24,815 nucleotides of DNA from JBBILG01 sp037445085. Lineage in GTDB: Bacteria > Pseudomonadota > Gammaproteobacteria > Burkholderiales > Methylophilaceae. The translations under genes and the position numbers were made by a program. This document shows positions 1-6,138 of the stretch, in pieces. How positions within the stretch are numbered: position 1 is the stretch's first letter; every line of letters begins with the position of its first letter. The stretch covers positions 1-24,815 of the forward strand of contig JBBILG010000017.1 of NCBI GenBank assembly GCA_037445085.1, in the 5' to 3' direction. The notes below the pieces were generated by a model, which saw only the letters and a list, made by a program, of their open reading frames with translations, made no database searches and was not told where the DNA came from.

Positions 1-1
1 C

Positions 2-178
2 ACCGAATGGGAACCGCAATTGCAGCAACATGCAGCCGACGGATTGGGCGGCGCCGAGGCGAAATCGCCGGAGCCCGACATCGAAGCCATGCATGCCAAG
101 ATCGGACAGCTATCGCTGGAGAATGATTTTTTAGAAAGCGCGCTCATCAACGCGGGAAAGCCGAGCGCAAGACGATGA
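2..178 (+). pseudogene. IS3-family transposase orfA, 3' part
   Basis: This frame is open from the window edge and ends at TGA 176-178. Its product ends with a leucine-zipper-like segment, KIGQLSLENDFLESAL, followed by a basic tail. That segment is characteristic of the C-terminus of the IS3-group OrfA DNA-binding subunit, which normally carries a helix-turn-helix further upstream (outside this window). The overlap with the orfB start is the place where IS3 elements make the OrfAB fusion by -1 frameshifting. Only 58 codons are visible, so I cannot say whether the upstream part is intact. It is listed as a pseudogene because the partner orfB is clearly broken. Confidence 0.8.
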
Positions 179-614
179 CAGACCGAACCCACGAACTGCC
201 GGTGAAGCGGCAATGCCCACTACTGGAACTGCCGCGCGCCATCGACGCACCGCACCTGGAGCACCCCTATGCAGGAGCGCGCATGCCGCGCGACTTCCTG
301 CGCCGGGGAGATGATCTCCCGACATCGGCCGCAAGCGCGTCAAGACGCCGATGAATCGCATGGGCATTGAAGCCATTTACCGCAAGCCCAACACCGGCAA
401 GCGGCACCCCAGGCACCCGGTCTATCCCTGCCTTGCGCCCCTGCCCGTCAACCGGTCAAACCATTGCGCCTACGACAGCGTCACGGCTGCAAAACAAGGA
501 TTGGAGCGCTACCTCGCCAACTACAACCAGATCCGCCCGCACCGTTCGCTTGACCGGCGGACGCCGGATGCGTTCTACTTTGGAAACCTGCCTGCACTAC
601 CCAAGGCAGCGTAG
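175..614 (+). pseudogene. IS3-family transposase orfB, frameshifted and lacking the DDE core
   Basis: OrfB is the DDE integrase-like transposase of IS3 elements. The N-terminal part (MTDRTHELPVKRQC, then HLEHPYAGARMPRDFLRR) reads from ATG 175. It then shifts frame near 305-321 and stops at 354-356, while the homologous continuation (DIGRKRVKTPMNRMGIEAIYRKPNT) reads on in another frame from 321. From about position 470 the sequence jumps straight to the C-terminal part (AYDSVTAAKQGLERYLANYN, RPHRSLDRRTPDAFYF) and stops at 612-614. Intact OrfB proteins of this group are about 270-290 residues. The stretch that carries the catalytic D, D and E is missing here, so the protein cannot transpose. 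The family call is confident; the exact deletion endpoints are inferred from memory of the family. Confidence 0.85.
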
Positions 615-686
615 GCGGCATTGGCCGGGCGCTGCACTTAAAACATGAAACATTCTGTCCAATTAAACGGGGCCGCCTCTGATACA

Positions 687-744
687 CTCGCCGTTCGGGT
701 GACCCGCTACGCACCCCGGCGCATGCATCTGCGGTTTCCAGGAT
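687..744. repeat. Partial copy of a dispersed repeat (copy A) next to the IS end
   Basis: This 58-base stretch aligns with 5205-5264 over its whole length with two single-base gaps and about ten mismatches. Shared blocks include ccgttcgggtga near the start and gcggtttccaggat at the end. In the downstream copy the terminal block is one arm of a 16-bp inverted repeat. Here only the right-hand half is present, because the IS3 remnant ends just before it at about 682. This suggests the IS inserted into, or recombined at, a repeat copy. The gap 683-816 holds nothing else apart from the catalase ribosome binding site. Confidence 0.7.
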
Positions 745-802
745 AATGGAAGCATGACCGGCCTGCTTGCCGGGGGTGACTTGTTGTTGATTCGGATCCA
801 TG

Positions 803-808
803 AGGAGG
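803..808 (+). promoter_or_regulatory. Strong ribosome binding site deciding the catalase-like start
   Basis: AGGAGG lies 8 bases upstream of ATG 817 but only 2 bases upstream of ATG 811, so 817 is the better-spaced start. The signal peptide that follows supports it. Confidence 0.7.
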
Positions 809-816
809 AGATGGCG

Positions 817-1851
817 ATGACCAGACCATTCCGCAAGACGATGCCGGTGTTCCACAGCCGGATGGCGGCAGTGTTCGCCATGGCCGGCTGCCTCATGGCC
901 GGGCCGACGTGGGCGGGCGGCGAGGCCGAGGTGCCGGTGACGACGCAGATCGTCGACATGCAGACACGGCTCGCCAAGGGGCCGCATCCCGGCTTTCGTC
1001 CCAATCACGCCAAGGGTATCGTGGCCCACGGCACGTTCACGCCGGCACCGCAAGCGGCCGGTTTGTCGCGGGCCGCACACCTGCGGGCGGCGAGCACGCC
1101 GGCGGTGGTGCGCTTTTCCAATGCCGGCGGCGTGCCGACCATAGCCGATGCCTCGCCCAAGGCGAGCCCCAGGGGCATGGCGATCCGTTTCCGGCTTGCC
1201 GACGGCAGCGAGACGGACATCGTGGCGTTTTCGGTGAACCGGTTCCCGGTGCCGACGCCGGAACTGTTCCTCGACATGCTGCGTGCGGTCGCCGCCAGCG
1301 GCCCGGATGTGCCCAAGCCGACCCCGCTGGAGCAGTTCCTGGAGGCCCACCCCAGCGCCAGTGCCTTCGTCAGGCAGCCCAAGCCGGTGCCGGCGAGTTT
1401 CGTCACGCAAAGCTATCACGGGGTCAATGCCTTTCTCTTCGAAAACGGACAAGGGGAGCGACGCTATGGTCGCTACCGCATCGTTCCGCTGGAAGGCGAA
1501 CAGTTCATGACCGAGGCGCAGGTGGCGCAAGCGCCGTCCGACGTGCTGATGCAGGAGCTCGCCACCCGCCTGCAGCGCGCACCGGCGGCATTCCGCCTGC
1601 TGGCGCAGGTGGCTGCGGAAGGGGATGTCGTGGACGACCCCACCGTGGTATGGCCGGAAGACCGCGCGCTGGTGGAGCTGGGCACGCTGACGCTGACCCG
1701 CGTGGCGGCCGACAGTCTGGCAGAGGAGCGCGCGCTGGCCTTCAACCCGCTGCTGCTGACCGACGGTATCGCGCCCTCCGCCGACCCGGTGCTGCTGGCG
1801 CGCCCGGCCGCCTATGCGGTCAGCGTGGCGCGCCGCTTCAATCCGCAATAG
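817..1851 (+). CDS. Secreted catalase-fold (SrpA-like) heme peroxidase family protein
   Basis: The 344-residue product resembles the short catalase-related proteins (SrpA-like group), which keep the heme-binding beta-barrel but lack other parts of full catalases of about 480 residues or more. A Sec signal peptide is visible, with a basic start MTRPFRK, a hydrophobic stretch and a likely cut after AGPTWA. Family hallmarks are AKGIVAHGTF near residue 70 with the distal histidine, VVRFSNAGGVP near 100, RGMAIRF near 120, and a C-terminal RPAAYAVSVARRF segment with the Arg-x3-Tyr pattern expected for the proximal heme ligand. The expected activity is heme-dependent peroxidation of peroxide or organic hydroperoxide in the periplasm. 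AGGAGG at 803-808 lies 8 bases before ATG 817, which favours this start over ATG 811 or ATG 754. The gene stands alone. Confidence 0.85.
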   Translation: MTRPFRKTMPVFHSRMAAVFAMAGCLMAGPTWAGGEAEVPVTTQIVDMQTRLAKGPHPGFRPNHAKGIVAHGTFTPAPQAAGLSRAAHLRAASTPAVVRFSNAGGVPTIADASPKASPRGMAIRFRLADGSETDIVAFSVNRFPVPTPELFLDMLRAVAASGPDVPKPTPLEQFLEAHPSASAFVRQPKPVPASFVTQSYHGVNAFLFENGQGERRYGRYRIVPLEGEQFMTEAQVAQAPSDVLMQELATRLQRAPAAFRLLAQVAAEGDVVDDPTVVWPEDRALVELGTLTLTRVAADSLAEERALAFNPLLLTDGIAPSADPVLLARPAAYAVSVARRFNPQ

Positions 1852-1867
1852 CGCCGCAGGGCAGCCG

Positions 1868-1915
1868 TGCCGGCTGCGTACCCTGCCGGCTGCGTACCCT
1901 GCCGGGTGCGTGACC
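1868..1915. repeat. Three tandem 16-bp repeats
   Basis: The unit tgccggctgcgtaccc occurs exactly at 1868-1883 and 1884-1899. A third, diverged unit (tgccgggtgcgtgacc) lies at 1900-1915. It fills most of the gap between the catalase-like gene and the next gene and has no obvious coding role. Such short GC-rich tandem arrays are typical slippage sites. Confidence 0.85.
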
Positions 1916-1980
1916 ACGCCAGGCAGGACATATACACTGGCCCGGCCGGGTTGCCCGGATCGCCAAGGAAATGGATTCAC

Positions 1981-2841
1981 ATGCAGCGTCTTTCCCGTCG
2001 TGTGCCGCCCCTGATCGCTTTTGTCGCCTTGTGGCTGGCGATGGCTGCCGCCGTGGCCGGCGAACGCGGCCTGCTGTGGAAAATCGAGGCGCCCGGCGTT
2101 CCGGCCAGCTACCTGTTCGGCACCATCCACACCGATGACCACCGGGTGACCGATTTTTCACCGCAGCTGCGCGCAGCCCTGCGGCAGGTCGAGGGCTTCA
2201 TGATGGAAACCCTGCCGCCGCGGGATTTGTCGCCCATCTTCATGACGGAAACGCTGGAGAGTCTGTTGCAGCCGCAGGAGCTGGAACGCCTGCGCGAACT
2301 CGCCGGGCAGCATGCCTTGCGCGAGGACGTGGCGCTGCGCATGAAACCGTGGCTGCTCGCCACCCTGTTTTCGCTGCCTCGCCCGCAGTCACCTTTCGCC
2401 CAGGACAACCTCCTGATGAGCATGGCGCACGACCTGGGTCTGCCGGTCCATGGGCTGGAGGAGACGGCGGAGCATTTCGGCGTACTCGATGATCTTCCCA
2501 TGCCACAGCAGCTCACCCTGCTGCGCGCCGCGCTGGCGCAGCCGCAGGAGAAGAGGGAAGCGGCCTACGAGCGGGTGGTGCAGGCGTACCTCGGTCGCGA
2601 TCCGGAGCAGATCCTGAAGGTGGACGAGCAACTGACCTCGGCCATGGTTTCCGCGGAGCTGTGGGCGGCAATCAAGAGCCGCCTGCTCGACCGGCGCAAC
2701 GTGCGCATGGCGGAGCGCATCGCCGCGCAGGCGCGCCAAGGGCCGGTGTTGGTCGCCGTCGGCGCCGCCCATCTGCCCGGCGAGGCGGGGCTCATTGCGC
2801 TGTTGCGTCGGGCGGGTTTCAGGGTGCAGGCCGTGGAATGA
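1981..2841 (+). CDS. TraB/GumN family protein, exported
   Basis: The 286-residue product belongs to the TraB/GumN (PF01963) family, whose bacterial members are predicted to be metal-dependent hydrolases or peptidases related to the Tiki proteins. The N-terminus MQRLSRR plus a hydrophobic run ending AMAAAVAG is a signal peptide. Family landmarks are SYLFGTIHTDD near residue 45, with the conserved Gly-Thr-x-His, an METLPP segment near 75, and the C-terminal VAVGAAHLPGEAGL with the second conserved Gly-x-x-His. These two blocks are thought to form the active site. ATG 1981 is chosen because the signal peptide starts there; AAGGA at about 1963-1967 is a rather distant ribosome site. The reading frame is open back to 1867, but that part is repeat-derived and unlikely to be coding. 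The biological substrate is unknown. Confidence 0.85.
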   Translation: MQRLSRRVPPLIAFVALWLAMAAAVAGERGLLWKIEAPGVPASYLFGTIHTDDHRVTDFSPQLRAALRQVEGFMMETLPPRDLSPIFMTETLESLLQPQELERLRELAGQHALREDVALRMKPWLLATLFSLPRPQSPFAQDNLLMSMAHDLGLPVHGLEETAEHFGVLDDLPMPQQLTLLRAALAQPQEKREAAYERVVQAYLGRDPEQILKVDEQLTSAMVSAELWAAIKSRLLDRRNVRMAERIAAQARQGPVLVAVGAAHLPGEAGLIALLRRAGFRVQAVE

Positions 2842-2848
2842 CCATCCT

Positions 2849-2870
2849 CCCATCCACGTTGCAGGATGGG
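2849..2870 (+). other. Short hairpin after the TraB/GumN gene
   Basis: CCCATCC (2849-2855) and GGATGGG (2864-2870) form a perfect 7-bp stem with an 8-base loop, starting 7 bases after the stop. No T-run follows, so it is not a standard intrinsic terminator. It could be mRNA 3'-end protection or chance. The rest of 2871-3072 shows no recognisable gene. Confidence 0.4.
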
Positions 2871-3072
2871 GCCCGATAACCATCCAGCTCCGCTGCCCGT
2901 GTGAAAAATCGCTTGCCGGATGGATGGCTTCTGCACAATCATATGGGGCCCCGCGTGCGGCACGTCAACCCGGCATGCGCCAGCGCCGTTAACCGCAGCA
3001 ATGTCCGCGATGATCAGAATGAAACCAGCCTTTTTCACAGCCCTTGCGGAGGCCCCGAGTGGGCTGACCCCG

Positions 3073-4131
3073 TTCATGCGCTTCCTCTTCGCTCAGGGGC
3101 GCGTTCGAGGAGCCTGTCCTGAGCCTGTCGAAGGAATCGTTCGGCGTTTCCTGGGCCGCCTGTTGCTCGCTGGCGCCCTGTTGCCCGCGCTCGCCGCGCC
3201 GGCATCCGCCGCCACGGGTCACGCCTACATCACCAACCAAGGTGCCAACAGCGTTTCGGTGATCGATCTCGCCAGCAACGCTGTCGTCGCCGAAATCCCG
3301 GTGGGCAGCAAGCCGGTGGGCGTGGCGGTCGCGCCCGGGGCCAACCGCGTGTTCGTCTCCAGCGTGGACAGCAGCAGCATCGAGGTGATCGACGCCGCCA
3401 GCCACCAAGTCATCGGCCGCTTCACTGCCGGCGCGGACCCGGTCGGTATCGCCGTCACCGCTGACGGCGCCACCCTCTACGCCGCCGACTGGTTCCGTGA
3501 CCGCGTCCATGCCATCGACACCGCCGACGGCAAGGTGCTGCGCGAAATCGCACTTTCCAAGGCGCCGGCCGGCGTGGTGCTGTCGCCGGACGAAAAGACC
3601 CTGTATGTCGCCAACCGCGACAGCAACGATGTCGCCTTCATCGACACCGCCAGCGGCGAGGTGGTCGGCCGCATCGCCGTTGGCACCCATCCCTTCGGCA
3701 TCGCCCTCTCGCCGGACGGCGGCCGGCTGTATGTGGTCAACGTGTGGTCCAACGACATCACCGTCATCGACACGGCCAGGCGCCAGGCCGTCGCCACCTT
3801 CGCCGCCGGCAGCCACCCCTACTGCGCCGCGCTCAACGCCGACGGCAGCCACCTTTACGTGAGCAACACGGTGGACGATTCGCTCTCCGTCGTCGACACC
3901 GCCAGCGGGAAGACGCTCGCCACCATCGCGGTCGGCGGCACGCCGGAAGGCGTCGCCTATTCCGCCGCGCACAACCGCGTGTATGTCGCGAGCTGGCTGG
4001 ATAACCAGGTCACCGTGATCGACGCCGCCACCCACCAAGTCATCACCCACATCCCCACCGGCAGGGAAAGCCGCGCCTTCGGGCAATTCATACTGGCGCC
4101 TGCGAAAGCCTCCCTCGAAAGCGGAAGATGA
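3073..4131 (+). CDS. YVTN beta-propeller repeat protein, exported
   Basis: The product carries seven consecutive repeats of about 42 residues with the YVTN/NHL-like pattern (for example LYVANRDSNDVAFIDTASGE and LYVSNTVDDSLSVVDTASGK), enough for one closed seven-bladed propeller. Before it is a signal sequence (RRFLGRLLLAGALLPALAAP, cut near ASA-ATGHAY), so the propeller is periplasmic or secreted. Such proteins bind partners or act beside quinoprotein dehydrogenases; no catalytic residues are evident. The N-terminus is odd: a known type of intergenic repeat (translated ACPEPVEG) sits between the first plausible Met and the signal sequence. I chose ATG 3073 (352 residues), but ATG 3019, 3010, 3001 and 2920 are in frame and none has a convincing ribosome site. 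The stop overlaps the start of the next gene by ATGA. Confidence 0.82.
   Translation, partial: FMRFLFAQGRVRGACPEPVEGIVRRFLGRLLLAGALLPALAAPASAATGHAYITNQGANSVSVIDLASNAVVAEIPVGSKPVGVAVAPGANRVFVSSVDSSSIEVIDAASHQVIGRFTAGADPVGIAVTADGATLYAADWFRDRVHAIDTADGKVLREIALSKAPAGVVLSPDEKTLYVANRDSNDVAFIDTASGEVVGRIAVGTHPFGIALSPDGGRLYVVNVWSNDITVIDTARRQAVATFAAGSHPYCAALNADGSHLYVSNTVDDSLSVVDTASGKTLATIAVGGTPEGVAYSAAHNRVYVASWLDNQVTVIDAATHQVITHIPTGRESRAFGQFILAPAKASLESGR
3101..3143. repeat. ACPEPVEG-type dispersed intergenic repeat inside a reading frame
   Basis: On the minus strand this reads cttcgacaggctcaggacag followed by gctcctcgaacg, a motif that recurs in intergenic regions of many bacteria and often appears in predicted proteins as ACPEPVEG. 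It has flanking inverted ttcg/cgaa elements (cgttcgagga and its imperfect partner). Here it lies in frame within the 5' part of the beta-propeller gene and lengthens the region ahead of the signal peptide. Confidence 0.8.
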
Positions 4132-4574
4132 AAGTTTGTTTGATGTTTATTCTTGACACGAATGTAGTTTCAGAGCTTCGCACAGTTCGCGCAGGCAAGG
4201 CAGGCAAGCAAGTGGAAGCTTGGGCAGAAAGCGTTTCGGCTACCGAACCCCATTGGTCCGCCATGACCATTCACGAGCTTGAAATTGGCATGTTTCCCGC
4301 CGAGCGGCGCGATTCCGCACAAGGCGCACTGCTCGGGACATGGATGGACCGCCATGTGCTGCCTGCTTTTGCGGGTCGCGTCTTGCCCATTGACCAGGCT
4401 GTCACCTTGCGGAGCGCCAGGCTGCACATACCAGATCCGCAGCCCCTGCGCGATGGGCCGATCGCTGCCACCGCCCTGGTGCATGGCATGACAGTCGTCA
4501 CGCGCAACCCACGGGATTTTGCAAACTCCGGAGCAAAGCCGCTCAACCCGTGGCAACAATCATCGCCCCAATAA
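4128..4574 (+). CDS. VapC/FitB-like PIN-domain ribonuclease, without an adjacent antitoxin
   Basis: PIN-domain toxins of type II toxin-antitoxin systems are Mg-dependent RNases. The 148-residue product has the expected layout: FILDTNVVSELR at the N-terminus with the first acidic residue (D10), MTIHELEIG with E50, RDGPIAATALVHG with D109, and the closing TRNPRDF motif. The length fits VapC (about 130-145 residues). The family normally starts at the residue before FILDTN, so ATG 4143 is an alternative; ATG 4128 overlaps the propeller stop (ATGA) and would be translationally coupled. VapC genes are nearly always preceded by a small antitoxin gene (VapB/FitA/Phd-like). None is present here, because the propeller gene runs right up to the toxin. 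The first ~50 bases are visibly more A+T-rich than the neighbours, which hints at acquisition. Confidence 0.82.
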   Translation: MKVCLMFILDTNVVSELRTVRAGKAGKQVEAWAESVSATEPHWSAMTIHELEIGMFPAERRDSAQGALLGTWMDRHVLPAFAGRVLPIDQAVTLRSARLHIPDPQPLRDGPIAATALVHGMTVVTRNPRDFANSGAKPLNPWQQSSPQ

Positions 4575-4613
4575 AATGTTCTTTCACCACACTCAACCCA
4601 AGGAGAAACCCGC

Positions 4614-5120
4614 ATGAAAAAGCTGTTCGCCCTGCTCGCCGCCCTGATGCTGCCGCTCACCGTCGCCGCGCACGGCCCCACCCCGCTCAAATCCGACCAG
4701 AGCGTCAGGATCAAGGAGTCGGCCGACAAGGTCTGGGCCATCGTCGGAGATTTTGGCGCCAAGGAAAAATGGCACCCCGTGGTGAAATCCACCAAGCTGG
4801 AAGGCAACAAGCGCACCCTCACCCTCAGGGACGGCGGTACCGTCGTAGAAAATCTGCAGCACAAGCTGGACGACAAGAGGGAGCTCAAGTACGAAATCGT
4901 CGACGGCACGCTGCCGGTGAGCAGCTACACCGCGCGCATCAACGTCAAGGATGTCGGCAACGGCGAGACCGAAGTACGCTGGTTCGGCCGCTACTACCGC
5001 AAGTACGTGCTCAACCCGCCCATCCCGCCGGGCGAGGATGACGAATCCGCGCAGAAGGCCATCGATGGCATCTTTGCCGAGGGCTTGGCCAACCTGAAGA
5101 AAGTTGCCGAAGGCAAGTAA
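4614..5120 (+). CDS. Exported SRPBCC (MxaD-like) family protein
   Basis: The 168-residue product has a signal peptide (MKKLFALLAALMLPLTVAAHG) followed by a START/SRPBCC-type helix-grip domain. Visible features are the opening KESADKVWAIVGDFGAKEKWHP, which matches the polyketide-cyclase/dehydrase-like pattern (VWxxxxDFxxxxxWHP), and a terminal amphipathic helix (AQKAIDGIFAEGLANLKKVA) expected to cover the ligand cavity. MxaD is the best-known exported member and assists methanol dehydrogenase in the periplasm; the ligand here is unknown. A perfect AAGGAG at 4600-4605 precedes ATG 4614 with 8-base spacing. It lies downstream of the PIN gene and, beyond it, the propeller gene. Propeller plus MxaD-like proteins often accompany quinoprotein oxidation systems, but no dehydrogenase is present in this window. 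Confidence 0.8.
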   Translation: MKKLFALLAALMLPLTVAAHGPTPLKSDQSVRIKESADKVWAIVGDFGAKEKWHPVVKSTKLEGNKRTLTLRDGGTVVENLQHKLDDKRELKYEIVDGTLPVSSYTARINVKDVGNGETEVRWFGRYYRKYVLNPPIPPGEDDESAQKAIDGIFAEGLANLKKVAEGK

Positions 5121-5127
5121 CGAGATG

Positions 5128-5264
5128 ATCCTGGAAACCGCGGCTGACCACTCATCCGCTATCGTCCGGCACCATGGATCCTGAGAGTTGTGCCCTTGAT
5201 GACGCTCACCGTTCGGGTGAGCCCGCTGCGCACTCCGGCGCGTCCCAACCGCGGTTTCCAGGAT
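5128..5264. repeat. 137-bp element with perfect 16-bp terminal inverted repeats (contains repeat copy B)
   Basis: atcctggaaaccgcgg at 5128-5143 is the exact reverse complement of ccgcggtttccaggat at 5249-5264. Between them is an internal hairpin, ctcacc-gttcg-ggtgag, at 5205-5221. The right part (5205-5264) is repeated at 687-744. There is no reading frame of note inside. The size and ends resemble a MITE or a palindromic intergenic repeat. The element starts 7 bases after the SRPBCC stop. Confidence 0.75.
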
Positions 5265-5420
5265 GATGCGGAACGCAAACGGCACCAGCGACGCCATGCC
5301 GGGCCCGGCCTCGTACCAAATGCGGGGAAGGCTTTGGCATTCAGCAAGCAGAACCATCGGCCTTTGCCGGCTTGACGACGCTACGGTTTTGAAAGCCAGG
5401 CCCACAGTGACGCAAAAAGT

Positions 5421-5450
5421 CACCCTGCTGACAAAATTGTCAGCAGGGTG
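5421..5450. other. 14-bp near-perfect palindrome upstream of the pilin promoter
   Basis: caccctgctgacaa and ttgtcagcagggtg are exact reverse complements separated by two A residues. The dyad is about 90 bp upstream of the sigma-54 promoter at 5541-5556. It could be an operator for an activator or repressor dimer, or a terminator-like hairpin; there is no T-run on the plus strand. The remaining sequence of the gene-free stretch 5121-5626 (5265-5420, 5451-5540) shows no gene. Positions 5491-5540 are strikingly A+T-rich, as is common in an enhancer-dependent promoter region. Confidence 0.7.
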
Positions 5451-5540
5451 TGATGTGCTCTGTAGGCCTTGCATCGCCCGGCAACCGGAAATGTAATAAA
5501 ATTATTTTCTAATCATATAGATACAACTTAAAATTAAAGT

Positions 5541-5556
5541 TGGCACTTAAATTGCT
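5541..5556 (+). promoter_or_regulatory. Sigma-54 (RpoN) -24/-12 promoter of the pilin gene
   Basis: TGGCAC at 5541-5546 and TTGCT at 5552-5556 match the consensus TGGCACG-N4-TTGCW at every key base except the G at the seventh position, with the invariant GG and GC exactly 12 bases apart. Transcription would start near 5567, about 60 bases before the pilin ATG. Type IV pilin genes in pseudomonads and others are driven by RpoN with PilR, so the site agrees with the gene behind it. Confidence 0.85.
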
Positions 5557-5626
5557 GTATGATTGCCAGCGCGGCCGGGAAATCCGGCTGCGTCATCAAC
5601 CAAACTTTTGCAAAAGGGGTCCAAAC

Positions 5627-6085
5627 ATGATGAAGAAAACACAACAGGGTTTCACCCTGATCGAACTGATGATCGTCGTCGCGATCGTCGGCATCCTCGC
5701 CGCTCTGGCGTTGCCGGCGTATCAGGATTACACGGTGCGGGCAAAGGTTGCCGAGCCGATTGCCAAGGGCGCGGAGGGCAAGACTTCCATTACCGAGTTT
5801 TACTCCGCAAAGGGCAATCTGCCTTCCACTCTGGCATCGGCGGGTATCGCTTCCACGGGAGCCGGCTTTGTCGGAACCACCACATGGCTAACGTCCGGAT
5901 GCGTTGCCGCGACAGAGTTCCCGGATGGCCCGTGCCTGTCTATCGGCGTATCCATCCCCCCCCAGGTTCCCGAGAACTCCGCGCTCCACTTCACGCCATC
6001 CAGGACAACGACTGGTCAGCTCCTGTGGTCTTGCCGGGCAAACGCCACCATGCCGCAACGGTACGTGCCGGGTAGCTGCAAGTAA
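5627..6085 (+). CDS. pilA: Type IV major pilin
   Basis: The product is the prepilin monomer of a type IVa pilus fibre, processed by the prepilin peptidase PilD. The short basic leader (MMKKTQQG) is followed by the class IVa mature N-terminus FTLIELMIVVAIVGILAA, with mature Phe1 and the assembly-critical Glu5, and then AYQDYTVRAKV as in Neisseria PilE and Pseudomonas PilA. The mature protein is about 144 residues with four cysteines: two in the TSGC...DGPC region and two at the C-terminus (WSC, GSCK). These suggest two disulphides, including the usual D-region loop. AAGGGG at 5614-5619 gives 7-base spacing to ATG 5627; ATG 5630 is an alternative. It is preceded by an RpoN promoter and followed by an intrinsic terminator, so it is a single transcription unit. 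The symbol could equally be pilE. Confidence 0.95.
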   Translation: MMKKTQQGFTLIELMIVVAIVGILAALALPAYQDYTVRAKVAEPIAKGAEGKTSITEFYSAKGNLPSTLASAGIASTGAGFVGTTTWLTSGCVAATEFPDGPCLSIGVSIPPQVPENSALHFTPSRTTTGQLLWSCRANATMPQRYVPGSCK

Positions 6086-6101
6086 TTTGGCCTGACAGAG
6101 C

Positions 6102-6131
6102 AAGCCCCTGCCATCCGGGTGGGGGCTTTTT
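6102..6131 (+). terminator. Intrinsic terminator after the pilin gene
   Basis: AAGCCCC (6102-6108) pairs with GGGGCTT (6122-6128), and the T-run continues to 6131 with TCTTT beyond. It begins 17 bases after the pilin stop and ends just before the next gene's ATG at 6139. That next gene would therefore need read-through or its own promoter. Confidence 0.9.
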
Positions 6132-6138
6132 CTTTGCC

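Larger units (their letters stand above)
1..682 (+). mobile_element. IS3-family insertion sequence remnant (right part)
   Basis: The segment holds the end of an orfA and a broken orfB in the usual IS3 arrangement, where the orfA stop and the orfB start share ATGA at 175-178. After the orfB stop at 614 there are about 67 bases ending near 682 in a sequence (ctgtccaattaaacggggcc, from 655) that looks like an IS3-type terminal end. The left end lies outside the window, so the terminal repeats cannot be compared. The element is dead: orfB has lost its middle. Its right boundary abuts a copy of a dispersed repeat at 687-744 that is also found at 5205-5264. Confidence 0.85.

Noticed and set aside
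1868..1915. Tandem repeats considered as a CRISPR array
   Set aside because: The units are contiguous with no spacers and are only 16 bp long; no cas genes are near.
481..2142. 553-codon open frame on the minus strand opposite the IS remnant and the catalase-like gene
   Set aside because: It is antisense to a well-supported gene with signal peptide and family motifs, spans unrelated segments including the IS, and its product is low-complexity, rich in Arg, His and Gly, as expected of a shadow frame in G+C-rich DNA.
5190..5496. Short frames in the gap ahead of the pilin gene
   Set aside because: They translate the inverted-repeat element and flanking DNA, lack ribosome sites and resemble no family.
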